This document shows, piece by piece, positions 27,596-34,770 of a stretch of 64,000 nucleotides of DNA. The translations under genes were made by a program, and so were the position numbers. The notes beneath the pieces are model-generated. The model was not told the DNA's origin and searched no databases. It saw only the letters and a program-made list of their open reading frames with translations. Each line of letters begins with the position of its first letter. Position 1 is the first letter of the stretch. Location: positions 124,001-188,000 of the forward strand of contig NZ_JAHESF010000006.1 of NCBI RefSeq assembly GCF_018598225.1. The letters are read 5' to 3'. The stretch is from Chryseosolibacter histidinae (GTDB taxonomy: Bacteria; Bacteroidota; Bacteroidia; Cytophagales; Cyclobacteriaceae).

Positions 27596-27597
27596 AA
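27541..27597. repeat. AATCCTG-type 9-bp tandem repeat at the 5' end of pgmB
   Basis: On the minus strand, five degenerate units (GTGAATCCC, GAAAATCCA, ATTAATCCT, AAAAATCCT, GTGAATCCT) are in frame with pgmB and encode an Asn-Pro series directly before the catalytic FDLDG motif. The same AATCCTG word is widespread in intergenic DNA of other bacteria (general knowledge). Confidence 0.8.
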
Positions 27598-27603
27598 CTG
27601 GTT

Positions 27604-27678
27604 AGTTTAAAGTTTGAAGTCTAAGGTTGAAAGTTGGGAGCACTAACTTTAAACGTTAAACCTTTAACTTGAAATTTT
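27604..27678. repeat. inverted GTTTAAAG/AACTTTAAAC repeat element between PfkB and pgmB
   Basis: The left half (27604-27635) is built of GTTTAAAGTTTGAAG-like words and the right half (27649-27678) of their inverted form, with a spacer of roughly 13 bp. The right half ends 8 bp from the PfkB kinase stop codon. Confidence 0.75.
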
Positions 27679-27685
27679 TCGAGCT

Positions 27686-28654
27686 TCAAAAATACGTTTC
27701 CTGGATTAGTTTGTTTGTTTCTTCGAGGGACTTAAATACTGCAAACGTTTTCCCTTGCGTTCTGAGGGCTCCTAGGGCATTGCCATAGCGAACGGCCTGG
27801 ATGTAATCTTTCGGGTCTTGCAGCAGCCCAAAACCGATGCCGCCTGCAAACGAATCGCCACAGCCGGTAGTATCGATCACCTGCGCAACCTTGACCGCCG
27901 GCACCATCTGCTCTACCAGCTTACCGCGCTGGCGGAAGTACACCATACATCCCCTTGAGTCCATGGTGATGTACACACATTTCACACCCTGGTCCAGGCA
28001 ATGGCTGGCGAACTCGCGCATCTCGGCTTCGCTGATCTCTGTGGAGAAATCCTGGCGCTCGTATTCTTTCTTGAACCATGAGGCTTGCGCTTCTTCGATG
28101 TTCATTTTCAACACGTCGATGTAGGGAAGCCACTGATCGCGGTCTACCCAGAATTTGCGCATGCGCTCGCCATTGAAAAGACAGGCGGTGGTAGGTCCGT
28201 GTGCGTCAAAGATGATCACACTGTTGCGGCTTTTTTTCTTCAGGAACTTCAGGGTATCGAGGGAGATCTCATAATCGCTGATGGGTATGAACACGAACAC
28301 ATCGCAGCCGATGAGCGGCTCCACATCTTCCGGAAGGATGGGATCCATAAAACCGGTCTGCCGTTCAAGGCGGTTGTTCACGTCAACAAACCTCAGGCTG
28401 ATGATATCGCCCTGGTCGTTCTTTGACGTGACCTGGCTGAGGTCCACGCCCTGGTATCCCTTGAAGACCTCTGTAACGTTATCGAGGTCTACCCGGCGCA
28501 CATGCGAGACAGGGAATATTTCAATCCGGTCGCCGGCCATTACGGACAAGGCGATCACCGGGTGAGTAACACATCCCCATTTCTGGATCAGGTCGCCCTG
28601 GTGGGTAACGATATGATCGCGGGGAATAGGGCCAACAATTGCGATTCGTTTCAT
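27686..28654 (-). CDS. PfkB-family carbohydrate kinase
   Basis: 322 residues. The C-terminal PfkB signature DTTGCGDSFAGGIGFGLL carries the catalytic Asp (in GCGD) and the anion hole. The N-terminus KRIAIVGPIPRDHIVTHQG and the VFVFIPISDYEISLDTLKFL segment fit a ribokinase-like fold but do not point to a known substrate. It lies between the ROK kinase and pgmB in the phosphorolysis operon, so it may phosphorylate the non-phosphorylated sugar released by the GH65 enzyme, or a different sugar. Cytoplasmic. Confidence 0.85.
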   Translation of the reverse strand: MKRIAIVGPIPRDHIVTHQGDLIQKWGCVTHPVIALSVMAGDRIEIFPVSHVRRVDLDNVTEVFKGYQGVDLSQVTSKNDQGDIISLRFVDVNNRLERQTGFMDPILPEDVEPLIGCDVFVFIPISDYEISLDTLKFLKKKSRNSVIIFDAHGPTTACLFNGERMRKFWVDRDQWLPYIDVLKMNIEEAQASWFKKEYERQDFSTEISEAEMREFASHCLDQGVKCVYITMDSRGCMVYFRQRGKLVEQMVPAVKVAQVIDTTGCGDSFAGGIGFGLLQDPKDYIQAVRYGNALGALRTQGKTFAVFKSLEETNKLIQETYF

Positions 28655-28742
28655 GTGTTATGATGTTTGATTTTATAAAAAACACATGGAATATCCAATA
28701 CGATACAGATGCACTCAGTGTGTGGATATTTCATAACCTGGC

Positions 28743-29684
28743 TTAAGAATTGACAAGGAACGCGGCGCCGAAAACACCTGCGCTGTCGCCCAGCGAAGGC
28801 CTGATGATGCGGGTCTCGAGCCTGTTGTTGAACACATATTTGGCCACGGCATCGCGGCCACGGTCATACAACAGATCGATGTTGCCTACGCCACCGCCGA
28901 TCACCACCACATCCGGATCGAGTATGTTGATGACCACGCTGAGCCCAAGCCCGAAGTATTCGATCAGCCTGAGCATGGTCTTCTGCGCGGTTGGGTCTAC
29001 TTTCGACTCGGCCAGCGCCACAATATCTTTCAGCGGTTTTTTATTACCGGTCTCGCTGAAGTAGTAACGCTCGAGTGCCGGCCCGGAGATCACTTTCTCC
29101 ACGCATCCCGACTTGCCGCAGTAGCAAGGTCCTCCCGATTCATGCAAAAAGTTATGCCCCCACTCTCCGGCGATGCCCTGCAGCCCGATGATGGCTTTTC
29201 CATCGATCACGATGCCGCCCCCCACACCGGTGCCCATGATCACGCCAAATACCACCCGCGCTTCGGGGAACTGTTCTTTGACAGCGCCCATCAGTGTTTC
29301 GGCCAGCGCAAAACAGTCGGCGTCATTCGCCATCTCCAGCTTCACATCCAGCGCCTTCTCCAGATCTTTTTTGAGGGGCTTCCCGTTCAGGGCTACCGTG
29401 TTGCAGTTCTTCATGGTGCCGAGCTTCGGATCGAGCACGCCGGGTGTGGCAATACCTACCCGCGCCGGTTTCAAACCTGCCTCCTTCTGCATCATGTCAA
29501 ACAGTTTTTTCGCCTGCTCCAGAATGTGATCATAACCCTGCTCCGCTTCCGTTGGCACCCTGTCGCGGAATAACACTTCAGGGTTTTTAGCCGAGCGCAA
29601 AATGATCCCCTCTATTTTTGTGCCTCCCAGGTCGATACCCCAGAGGCTCTTCTCGTCAACCTTATTTTTTTTCTGCTTGCTCAT
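28743..29684 (-). CDS. ROK-family sugar kinase, glucokinase-like
   Basis: 313 residues with the ATP-binding start WGIDLGGTKIEG and the ROK zinc motif CYCGKSGCVEK, preceded by GEWGHNFLHESGG (catalytic histidine region). No DNA-binding domain is present, so it is an enzyme rather than a NagC-like repressor. It probably phosphorylates the free glucose released by the GH65 phosphorylase. Its start overlaps the end of the DUF3179 gene by 23 bp, implying translational coupling. Confidence 0.9.
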   Translation of the reverse strand: MSKQKKNKVDEKSLWGIDLGGTKIEGIILRSAKNPEVLFRDRVPTEAEQGYDHILEQAKKLFDMMQKEAGLKPARVGIATPGVLDPKLGTMKNCNTVALNGKPLKKDLEKALDVKLEMANDADCFALAETLMGAVKEQFPEARVVFGVIMGTGVGGGIVIDGKAIIGLQGIAGEWGHNFLHESGGPCYCGKSGCVEKVISGPALERYYFSETGNKKPLKDIVALAESKVDPTAQKTMLRLIEYFGLGLSVVINILDPDVVVIGGGVGNIDLLYDRGRDAVAKYVFNNRLETRIIRPSLGDSAGVFGAAFLVNS

Positions 29685-30855
29685 GGTATTGTGTTGTCTG
29701 CGGTCTGAAGGTTTTCCACGAGTGCCAGAACTCCTGGTATGATTGTATACTTTTGAGCTGCTTTCCTGCCAGCGGGCCTTCCGTGCTCAGTCCCTGCCAG
29801 TTCCAGTACGATCCTGTGGGCAGGTCTTTGAGCTGTTGCCGTGCGGGGTCCCAGCCAAACTGAAGGGTGTCACGGTTCCATACAAAGAATGAGGCGCTGT
29901 CAGCAGCCACGGCCACCACCAGCGGTGTTTCGTTCAGCGTATCGTTGATCACCTTCTGCCGCAGCAGGTCGTTCCAGTCGTAAGCCCGCGCCTGCATGCC
30001 CAGCTGAACACCTACAACCCACGACTTGTCTTTCCACGAAAGTGAGTCTCTTTTCTCCAATCCGCTTTCGATCGTTCCTTCGTCAAACTCCTTGAGATCG
30101 GCGTACGCCATGTTGAAGGTGGTATCGGGCTGCATGATCAGGGAGCCGGGATGAAGCTCGAGCCATGCCTGCAGCGTCATCTGTGATGAAGGGATCTCAG
30201 TGAGGAAATTTCCTTTCTGCGGGCCTGCAACAGCCTCCCCATTCACCTGCCGCCACCAGCTTCCGGTGCTGGCATCTTCGAACATGGCGTTGAAGTGATC
30301 CATGCCCACGAGGCGGAACGTTTCGGTATTATTTCCCACGGCCGGGCTATACACTCTGCCCGTTCTGCATACCGTGCAATAGGTGACCATAACCGGTACG
30401 TTGCCTACGGTGTCTCTCACCTGGTGGTGATAGCCGATCACTTCTATGGGATAAGCTTTGGCGGCACCATCGATGCTCACCCCCAGCACCAGGTCACGGG
30501 GTGCGATCTTGTTTGAAGCAGAATCGGCAAAGACCTTGTTCTCAGGCTGATAGAACATCTTATCGGCAAGAAAGCGGAAGTTGAACATGTAAAAAACGTA
30601 GATGTACACCACCAACCCGAGGCCGGCGAGTACCTTGGCCTGTGTGCGGCCCGTCCAGAAAAAAGTGATGGTAGGAAAAAGGATAATGAGCCACCCGATG
30701 AACCTGAAATAGAAGATGTTGTTATGCAGGAAATAGGCAATGTCTATGGTTACAGATCGCTGGCTGCCGGGAAAAGGCATAATAAAGTAGACCCTGAGGA
30801 TCTCAATTGCCAGGAGTATGATGAGGCCTGCGATGAATTGTGCTGTTTTAAGCAT
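29662..30855 (-). CDS. DUF3179 domain-containing membrane protein
   Basis: 397 residues. Three N-terminal membrane helices (about residues 5-25, 45-68 and 75-95) precede a large domain with the DUF3179 pattern: IAPRDLVLGVSIDGAAKAYP, then IGYHHQVRDTVGNVPVMVTY followed by CTVCRTGRVYS, and GSWWRQVNGEAVAGPQKG. The paired cysteines in CTVC are conserved in the family, whose function is unknown. It is the first gene of the operon with two sugar kinases, pgmB and GH65, and overlaps the ROK gene by 23 bp; why it is there is unclear. Confidence 0.85.
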   Translation of the reverse strand: MLKTAQFIAGLIILLAIEILRVYFIMPFPGSQRSVTIDIAYFLHNNIFYFRFIGWLIILFPTITFFWTGRTQAKVLAGLGLVVYIYVFYMFNFRFLADKMFYQPENKVFADSASNKIAPRDLVLGVSIDGAAKAYPIEVIGYHHQVRDTVGNVPVMVTYCTVCRTGRVYSPAVGNNTETFRLVGMDHFNAMFEDASTGSWWRQVNGEAVAGPQKGNFLTEIPSSQMTLQAWLELHPGSLIMQPDTTFNMAYADLKEFDEGTIESGLEKRDSLSWKDKSWVVGVQLGMQARAYDWNDLLRQKVINDTLNETPLVVAVAADSASFFVWNRDTLQFGWDPARQQLKDLPTGSYWNWQGLSTEGPLAGKQLKSIQSYQEFWHSWKTFRPQTTQYHEQAEKK

Positions 30856-30900
30856 TTACTGGTGAACGGTTTATTGGGTCTTAAAATACGTAATAGACGG

Positions 30901-31052
30901 GAGATTTGAGACATAAAATGGTTGCCGGTTACCAGTTGCCAGTTACCGGTTTCGTGCGGTGTTGAATTTCACACCTGTGCTTCGTGGCAAGAGGCCTCGA
31001 CAATACCCGATGGTGAAAACTGTACCTGCTCAACCGGTAGCTGGCAACTGGG
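30901..31052. repeat. inverted GTTACCAG/GTTGCCAG repeat element upstream of DUF3179
   Basis: The left arm at 30920-30950 is made of GGTTGCCGG, TTACCAG and TTGCCAG words. The right arm at 31031-31051 is the inverted form (CAACCGGTAG, CTGGCAACTGG). The spacer is about 80 bp and starts with TTTCGTGCGGTGTTG, identical in the element at 34613. A GAGATTTGAGAC word precedes the left arm. Confidence 0.8.
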
Positions 31053-31080
31053 AGCAAAAAACTTCAACGAAGGAAAAGTT

Positions 31081-31444
31081 TATTTGAGTTAAAAATGTTA
31101 ACTTATTAGTAGATAAAGAGGATTCTCCGTAACGGTACTGAACTCAAATACCAAGTTAACGGTATGGTATTGCCGCTTCGTTCCTTCTACTTTTCGGAAG
31201 TTTTACCGGGTTGCCTTCCCTCTCACCACGGTATATATAACAGCAGTAGATTGAAAGTTTTAGGTTAATGTTTACCCCGTCTCGCTGAGTTCTGCAGATG
31301 ATCATCTTCGCGATGATTATCTGCCAGCTCAGTGTATCAACGGAGGTTCACCCAACGATACCTTTTCAAATCGGTCTATAGGTAAAAAGTGGCTTAATTG
31401 GTTTTGGCGGAGTCTCTCAGACCGAAGACTCCGCTTTTCTTTTT
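31081..31444 (+). ncRNA. candidate structured noncoding RNA with its own terminator
   Basis: A stretch of about 360 bp has no coding frame and no repeat words but several strong secondary structures on one strand. They are a perfect 10-bp inverted repeat (31081-31090 with 31141-31150), a 5-bp stem ATACC/GGTAT (31148-31170), and a hairpin of 13 bp with one G-U and a TTCGC loop (GCAGATGATCATC at 31294-31306 with 31312-31324) nested in CTGAG/CTCAG. An intrinsic terminator at 31407-31444 ends in a T run only in the plus direction. No plus-strand gene follows for 2 kb, so a leader or riboswitch is unlikely. I could not match it to tmRNA, SRP RNA, RNase P or 6S RNA by their core motifs. The 5' end is a guess; no clear -33/-7 promoter was found. 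Confidence 0.45.
31407..31444 (+). terminator. intrinsic terminator of the candidate RNA
   Basis: GCGGAGTC at 31407-31414 and GACTCCGC at 31427-31434 form a perfect 8-bp stem with a 12-nt loop, followed by TTTTCTTTTT. The minus direction lacks a T run, so it acts on plus-strand transcripts. Confidence 0.88.
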
Positions 31445-31448
31445 GAAC

Positions 31449-31606
31449 AGTCCACAGACGACGGTCCACAGTCCACAGTTAGAATAGTGCTGATTTAAAG
31501 TTTAAGGTTTAAAGTCTAAGGTTGCGAGCGCAAATTCAAAGCTGATTCCATATAAGTGTGGGCGGAATTGCCGTGGACTGTCGACCGTGGACCGTGGACT
31601 CTTAAA
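31449..31606. repeat. composite inverted GTCCACAG element with GTTTAAGG insert, at the 3' end of the TerB-like gene
   Basis: The left arm at 31449-31478 (GTCCACAG, ACGACGG and GTCCACAG words) pairs with the right arm at 31571-31602, which ends 4 bp from the TerB-like stop codon. The spacer contains a second word array (TTTAAAGTTTAAGGTTTAAA) and a GCGCAAATTCAAAGCTG segment. That segment and the following GCGGAATTG stretch recur at 33340-33413. Confidence 0.85.
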
Positions 31607-32008
31607 TTAGCTCATATACTTCCTGAAGATCGCCATGATCTCTGAAGGCAGGGCGTTGATGGCACCTTTGGCGATCACATGGTCGATGATCTCCGAGACG
31701 GCGTTGGGGTGAAGGCCCATTTTTACACCGAGGTTGAAACAATACTTCTTCTCGGCTTCACTGACAGAATTGTCGATCATGATGATAATGGCAAGCCGGT
31801 GGAATACCGAAAACAGCTTGTACTCCTTGTCGGGCAGCTCCAGCTCCGGCTCGCTCCCGCTGAAATGTTTGATCTCTTCCGGATTCACCCCCAGGTGCTC
31901 GGCCACTTTGTTGATGTAGGTCATTTCCAGGGTGCTGAGCTCGTTGTCGGCACACGCCAGGTGATACAATGCTTTTAAATGTGAGATCTTTTGCTGATGG
32001 GTATCCAT
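31607..32008 (-). CDS. TerB-like (tellurite resistance B family) small cytoplasmic protein
   Basis: 133 residues, all-helical. HLKALYHLACADNELSTLEM followed by TYINKVAEHLGV gives the first acidic, EF-like TerB motif (ACADNELSTLE), and IIIMIDNSVSEAEKKYCFNL the second. The length and the two D-N/E-S-x-x-E motifs match TerB-like metal-binding proteins. No other ter genes are near, so a tellurite role is not implied. It is separated from the serine hydrolase upstream by a repeat element and may be co-transcribed with it. Confidence 0.8.
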   Translation of the reverse strand: MDTHQQKISHLKALYHLACADNELSTLEMTYINKVAEHLGVNPEEIKHFSGSEPELELPDKEYKLFSVFHRLAIIIMIDNSVSEAEKKYCFNLGVKMGLHPNAVSEIIDHVIAKGAINALPSEIMAIFRKYMS

Positions 32009-32045
32009 TAGGGGGTTGTTGTTTTAATGCGTAAAGGTGCAAATT

Positions 32046-32141
32046 AATAGAATATAGAATTTAGGAGTTAGAATTTAGAATCCAAACTTCGATACACGGC
32101 TCATTCCAAATGCTAAATTCTATATTCTAAATTCTAATTTA
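32046..32141. repeat. inverted TAGAATTTAG-type repeat element at the 3' end of the serine hydrolase
   Basis: The left arm (32048-32082) and right arm (32109-32141) contain an exactly inverted 17-bp core, TAGAATATAGAATTTAG, about 30 bp apart, within longer degenerate TAGAATT arrays. The right arm includes the first bases of the serine hydrolase stop codon. It is a sister of 9794-9873. Confidence 0.85.
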
Positions 32142-33248
32142 ATGTCCGGCCACAAGCTGTTCAATGACGTTGACGATCTCTCCATACCGAGGATGTGCAT
32201 TGTTGCAAAGCACGATCACCGTTCTGTTCTGGTCGAGGTAACGCACGATCTTTGTCTTGTAGCCGGGGTTGTCACCGGTGTGCATTACTACGGCGCCGCT
32301 ACCGGTATCTTCGCCGATCATCCAGCCGAACCCGTAAGCGGAAGACTTTCCACTATTGAGGGTCGCGGCACTAAAGGCCTGCTGTAGGGTTTCCTCTTTC
32401 ACCAACTTTTCAGAATACAGTGCCTGATCCCACTTCAGCAGGTCAGCCGCCGTGGAGCTTACCCTTCCAGGGCCCTTGCGGTTTCCAAGCCAGATGGCGT
32501 AGTTGAAGGCAGGGAATGAGTCGGCCGGGACATAACGCTGTTTTTCAGCAACATAGAGGTGTCCCCAGGCCATGTTCGGAAGGGCCTGTTTTTCTGCTTT
32601 GGTGCGGATGCCTGTGCTGCTCATGGCCAGGGGCGTAAAGATGCGCTCGTGACAGAACGCGATGAAATCTTTGCCGGACGTCTTTTCAGCGATGCTTGCC
32701 AGCAGCATATACCCCGTGTTGCTGTACTCGTACTTGTCACCAGGTTCAAAATGTTTTGCTGGCCTGTACAGTTTCAGGTATTCGATATTATCGTCGTTGC
32801 CCGCTACTTTGGTCTTGTCCCAGTGCTGGTCCATCACCGCCTGGTAGTCGGGCAGCCCTGACGTATGGTTGAGCAGGTGCCGGATGGTAATGCCCGGGTA
32901 AGGCAGTCCGGGGATGTATTTTTCGATGGCATCGTCATATTGAAGCTTGCCTTCTTCCTGCAGCATCATGATGGTCATGGCCGTGAACTGTTTGGAGACG
33001 GAGGCCAGCTCAAAGATGGAGGCGGTATCGAGCGGCTCCTGGGTTTCAAAATTCCTGAAGCCGAACGCCTTATGGTAAACGGGCACACCCTTTCGGGCCA
33101 CCAATACCACGCCGCTGAAATCGGGGGTTGCCTTGAAAACCGAGTCAAGCTTCGTCTCCAGTATGGCATCAGATACCAGATCGAATTTTTGTTGGCAGGA
33201 TAGGAATGCTACGAAACACAGGAAGAACAGTAAGCGAAGGGCGCGCAT
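32139..33248 (-). CDS. serine hydrolase, class C beta-lactamase/DD-peptidase-like lipoprotein
   Basis: 369 residues with lipobox FLSC (Cys18). It is a penicillin-binding-protein-like fold with motif 1 S83-V-S-K86 (FELASVSKQFTAM), motif 2 Y175-S-N177 (YEYSNTGYMLL) and a motif 3 equivalent HTGDNPG in place of KTG. The HTG/HSG variant is usual for the esterase and peptidase members of the family, so a role in antibiotic resistance is not implied. Cell-envelope location; substrate unknown. It is monocistronic or followed by the TerB-like gene. Confidence 0.92.
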   Translation of the reverse strand: MRALRLLFFLCFVAFLSCQQKFDLVSDAILETKLDSVFKATPDFSGVVLVARKGVPVYHKAFGFRNFETQEPLDTASIFELASVSKQFTAMTIMMLQEEGKLQYDDAIEKYIPGLPYPGITIRHLLNHTSGLPDYQAVMDQHWDKTKVAGNDDNIEYLKLYRPAKHFEPGDKYEYSNTGYMLLASIAEKTSGKDFIAFCHERIFTPLAMSSTGIRTKAEKQALPNMAWGHLYVAEKQRYVPADSFPAFNYAIWLGNRKGPGRVSSTAADLLKWDQALYSEKLVKEETLQQAFSAATLNSGKSSAYGFGWMIGEDTGSGAVVMHTGDNPGYKTKIVRYLDQNRTVIVLCNNAHPRYGEIVNVIEQLVAGH

Positions 33249-33252
33249 GTAG

Positions 33253-33413
33253 AAGGTTTAAGGTTAAAGGTTTAAGGTTTAAAGTCTAAGGTTAAAAGTT
33301 TAAAGTTCAAGGTTTAAGGTTCAAAATTTAGAGGTTGGTGGCGCAAATTCAAAGCTGGTTCTTGATGAACGGAAGCGGAATTGCTGTGGACTGTCGACTG
33401 TGGACTGTGGACG
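33253..33413. repeat. GTTTAAGG tandem array joined to a GTGGACTGTCGAC segment
   Basis: About ten GGTTTAA(R)G words run from 33253 to 33330, followed by a segment (33340-33413) that matches 31527-31600: both have GCGCAAATTCAAAGCTG, then GCGGAATTG, then tandem GTGGACTG words. This shows that the same composite element exists in two places. It lies between the divergent serine hydrolase and DUF2911 genes; no promoter could be identified beside it. Confidence 0.8.
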
Positions 33414-33502
33414 ATGCTTGAACAAACTTGCACAGGTTTGAAAAGGATGCTGCAGAACCTGTATTCCATCTTTGAGTTACGCAGTAACAAATCCACACAA
33501 CT

Positions 33503-34615
33503 ATGAAAAAAAAATTGATCACAGCAGCCATAGCGCTTGCGGTCTTCGGTAGCTCACACATTGTGCAGGCACAGATCACGTGGCCTCCGGGCGTGAACAA
33601 GAAAGCTTCCGTTTCTGAACGGATCGGTGTCACCTGGGTGAAGATCGATTACAACCGCCCTGCCGTGAATGGCCGCGAAGGCAAGATCTGGGGCAGCGTT
33701 GTGCACTATGGGTTTGCCGACCTGCATTATGGCACTACCAAAACCGCTCCCTGGCGGGCTGGCGCCGATGAGAACACCACCATGGAGTTCAGCACCGAAG
33801 TAATGGTAGAAGACAAGCTGCTGCCGGCAGGCAAGTACGGTTTCTTCATCGCCATGGGCCAGGACAAAGCCACGCTCGTGTTTTCAAAGGTAAGCACCGC
33901 CTGGGGCAGCTTTTATTACGACAGCAAAGACGATGCCCTGCGGGTAGACGTGCCGGTGCTGAAGCTGAACGAAAGTGTGGAGCGCCTGAAATACGAGTTC
34001 AGCGACCAGACCGAGAACAGCGCCGTAGTCTCCATGCAATGGGAAAAAGTAAAGATCCCCTTCAAGGTCTCCGTTGATCTGAAAAAGGAAATGGTGGCCT
34101 CTTTCAGAAGGGAGTTCAACTCCGGCATCTTCTACCGCTACTGGCAGAACATGCAGATGGCTGCCAACTATTGCCTCATCAACGACGTGAACCTGGAAGA
34201 AGCGCTGGGATGGGCCGACCGCTCCATCAATACCTACTTTGGGGAAGCGAACTTCCTGACGCTCTCCACGCAGGCAGGACTGCTTGAAAAGCTCGGCAAA
34301 AAGGCGGCGGCTGATTCAGTGATGAAGAAGGCATTACCGATGGCCACCCTGTTGCAGCTCAACAGTTACGGCCGCACGTTGGTACGCCAGAAGAAATACA
34401 AAGAAGCGTTTGAGATCTACAAGCTGAACTATGATAAAAATCCCGATGATATTTACACCCGCATCGGCATGGTGATCGGCTACGCGGGAGTTGGGAACAC
34501 AAAAGAGGCGTTGAAATACGCTGAGAAAGCCATGGCGTTGGCCGATGACTCCAATACGAAGTCGTACATCGAGAAGATGGTAGCGGATGTGAAAGCGGGG
34601 AAACCGGTTAATTAG
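33503..34615 (+). CDS. DUF2911 domain protein with C-terminal TPR-like helices
   Basis: 370 residues with a signal peptide ending VQAQ. Residues about 25-185 are a DUF2911 domain: WPPGVNKKASVSERIGVTWV, then YNRPAVNGREGKIWG, then GYFI-like KYGFFIAMGQDKATLVFSK. The last 170 residues are helical with TPR-like pairs (LVRQKKYKEAFEIYKLNYDK, then EALKYAEKAMALADDSN). DUF2911 proteins are periplasmic, common in Bacteroidota and of unknown function. Its stop codon starts the left arm of a repeat element. Confidence 0.9.
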   Translation: MKKKLITAAIALAVFGSSHIVQAQITWPPGVNKKASVSERIGVTWVKIDYNRPAVNGREGKIWGSVVHYGFADLHYGTTKTAPWRAGADENTTMEFSTEVMVEDKLLPAGKYGFFIAMGQDKATLVFSKVSTAWGSFYYDSKDDALRVDVPVLKLNESVERLKYEFSDQTENSAVVSMQWEKVKIPFKVSVDLKKEMVASFRREFNSGIFYRYWQNMQMAANYCLINDVNLEEALGWADRSINTYFGEANFLTLSTQAGLLEKLGKKAAADSVMKKALPMATLLQLNSYGRTLVRQKKYKEAFEIYKLNYDKNPDDIYTRIGMVIGYAGVGNTKEALKYAEKAMALADDSNTKSYIEKMVADVKAGKPVN

Positions 34616-34770
34616 TTGCCGGCTTGCCAGTTGCGAGAAAGTTGCCAGTTGCCTGTTACCAGTTGCCGGTTTCGTGCGGTGTTGTATAGCAGGATCGTTT
34701 ATCGAAGCACAAAAGTGAAAATGGAGACGAGCCTAAACTGGCTATCCGGTAACCGGCAACTGGCAACCTA
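34613..34770. repeat. inverted GTTGCCAG/GTTACCAG element joining two convergent stop codons
   Basis: The left arm (34613-34672) begins with the DUF2911 stop codon TAG and is made of TTGCCGG, TTGCCAG and TTACCAG words. The right arm (34736-34768) is the inverted form and runs into the stop codon of the convergent ABC permease gene. The spacer starts with TTTCGTGCGGTGTTG, identical to the element at 30901. Confidence 0.85.

Noticed and set aside
31320-31400. GGAGGTTCACCC as a tRNA T-arm
   Set aside because: No matching acceptor, anticodon or D-arm could be folded around it.
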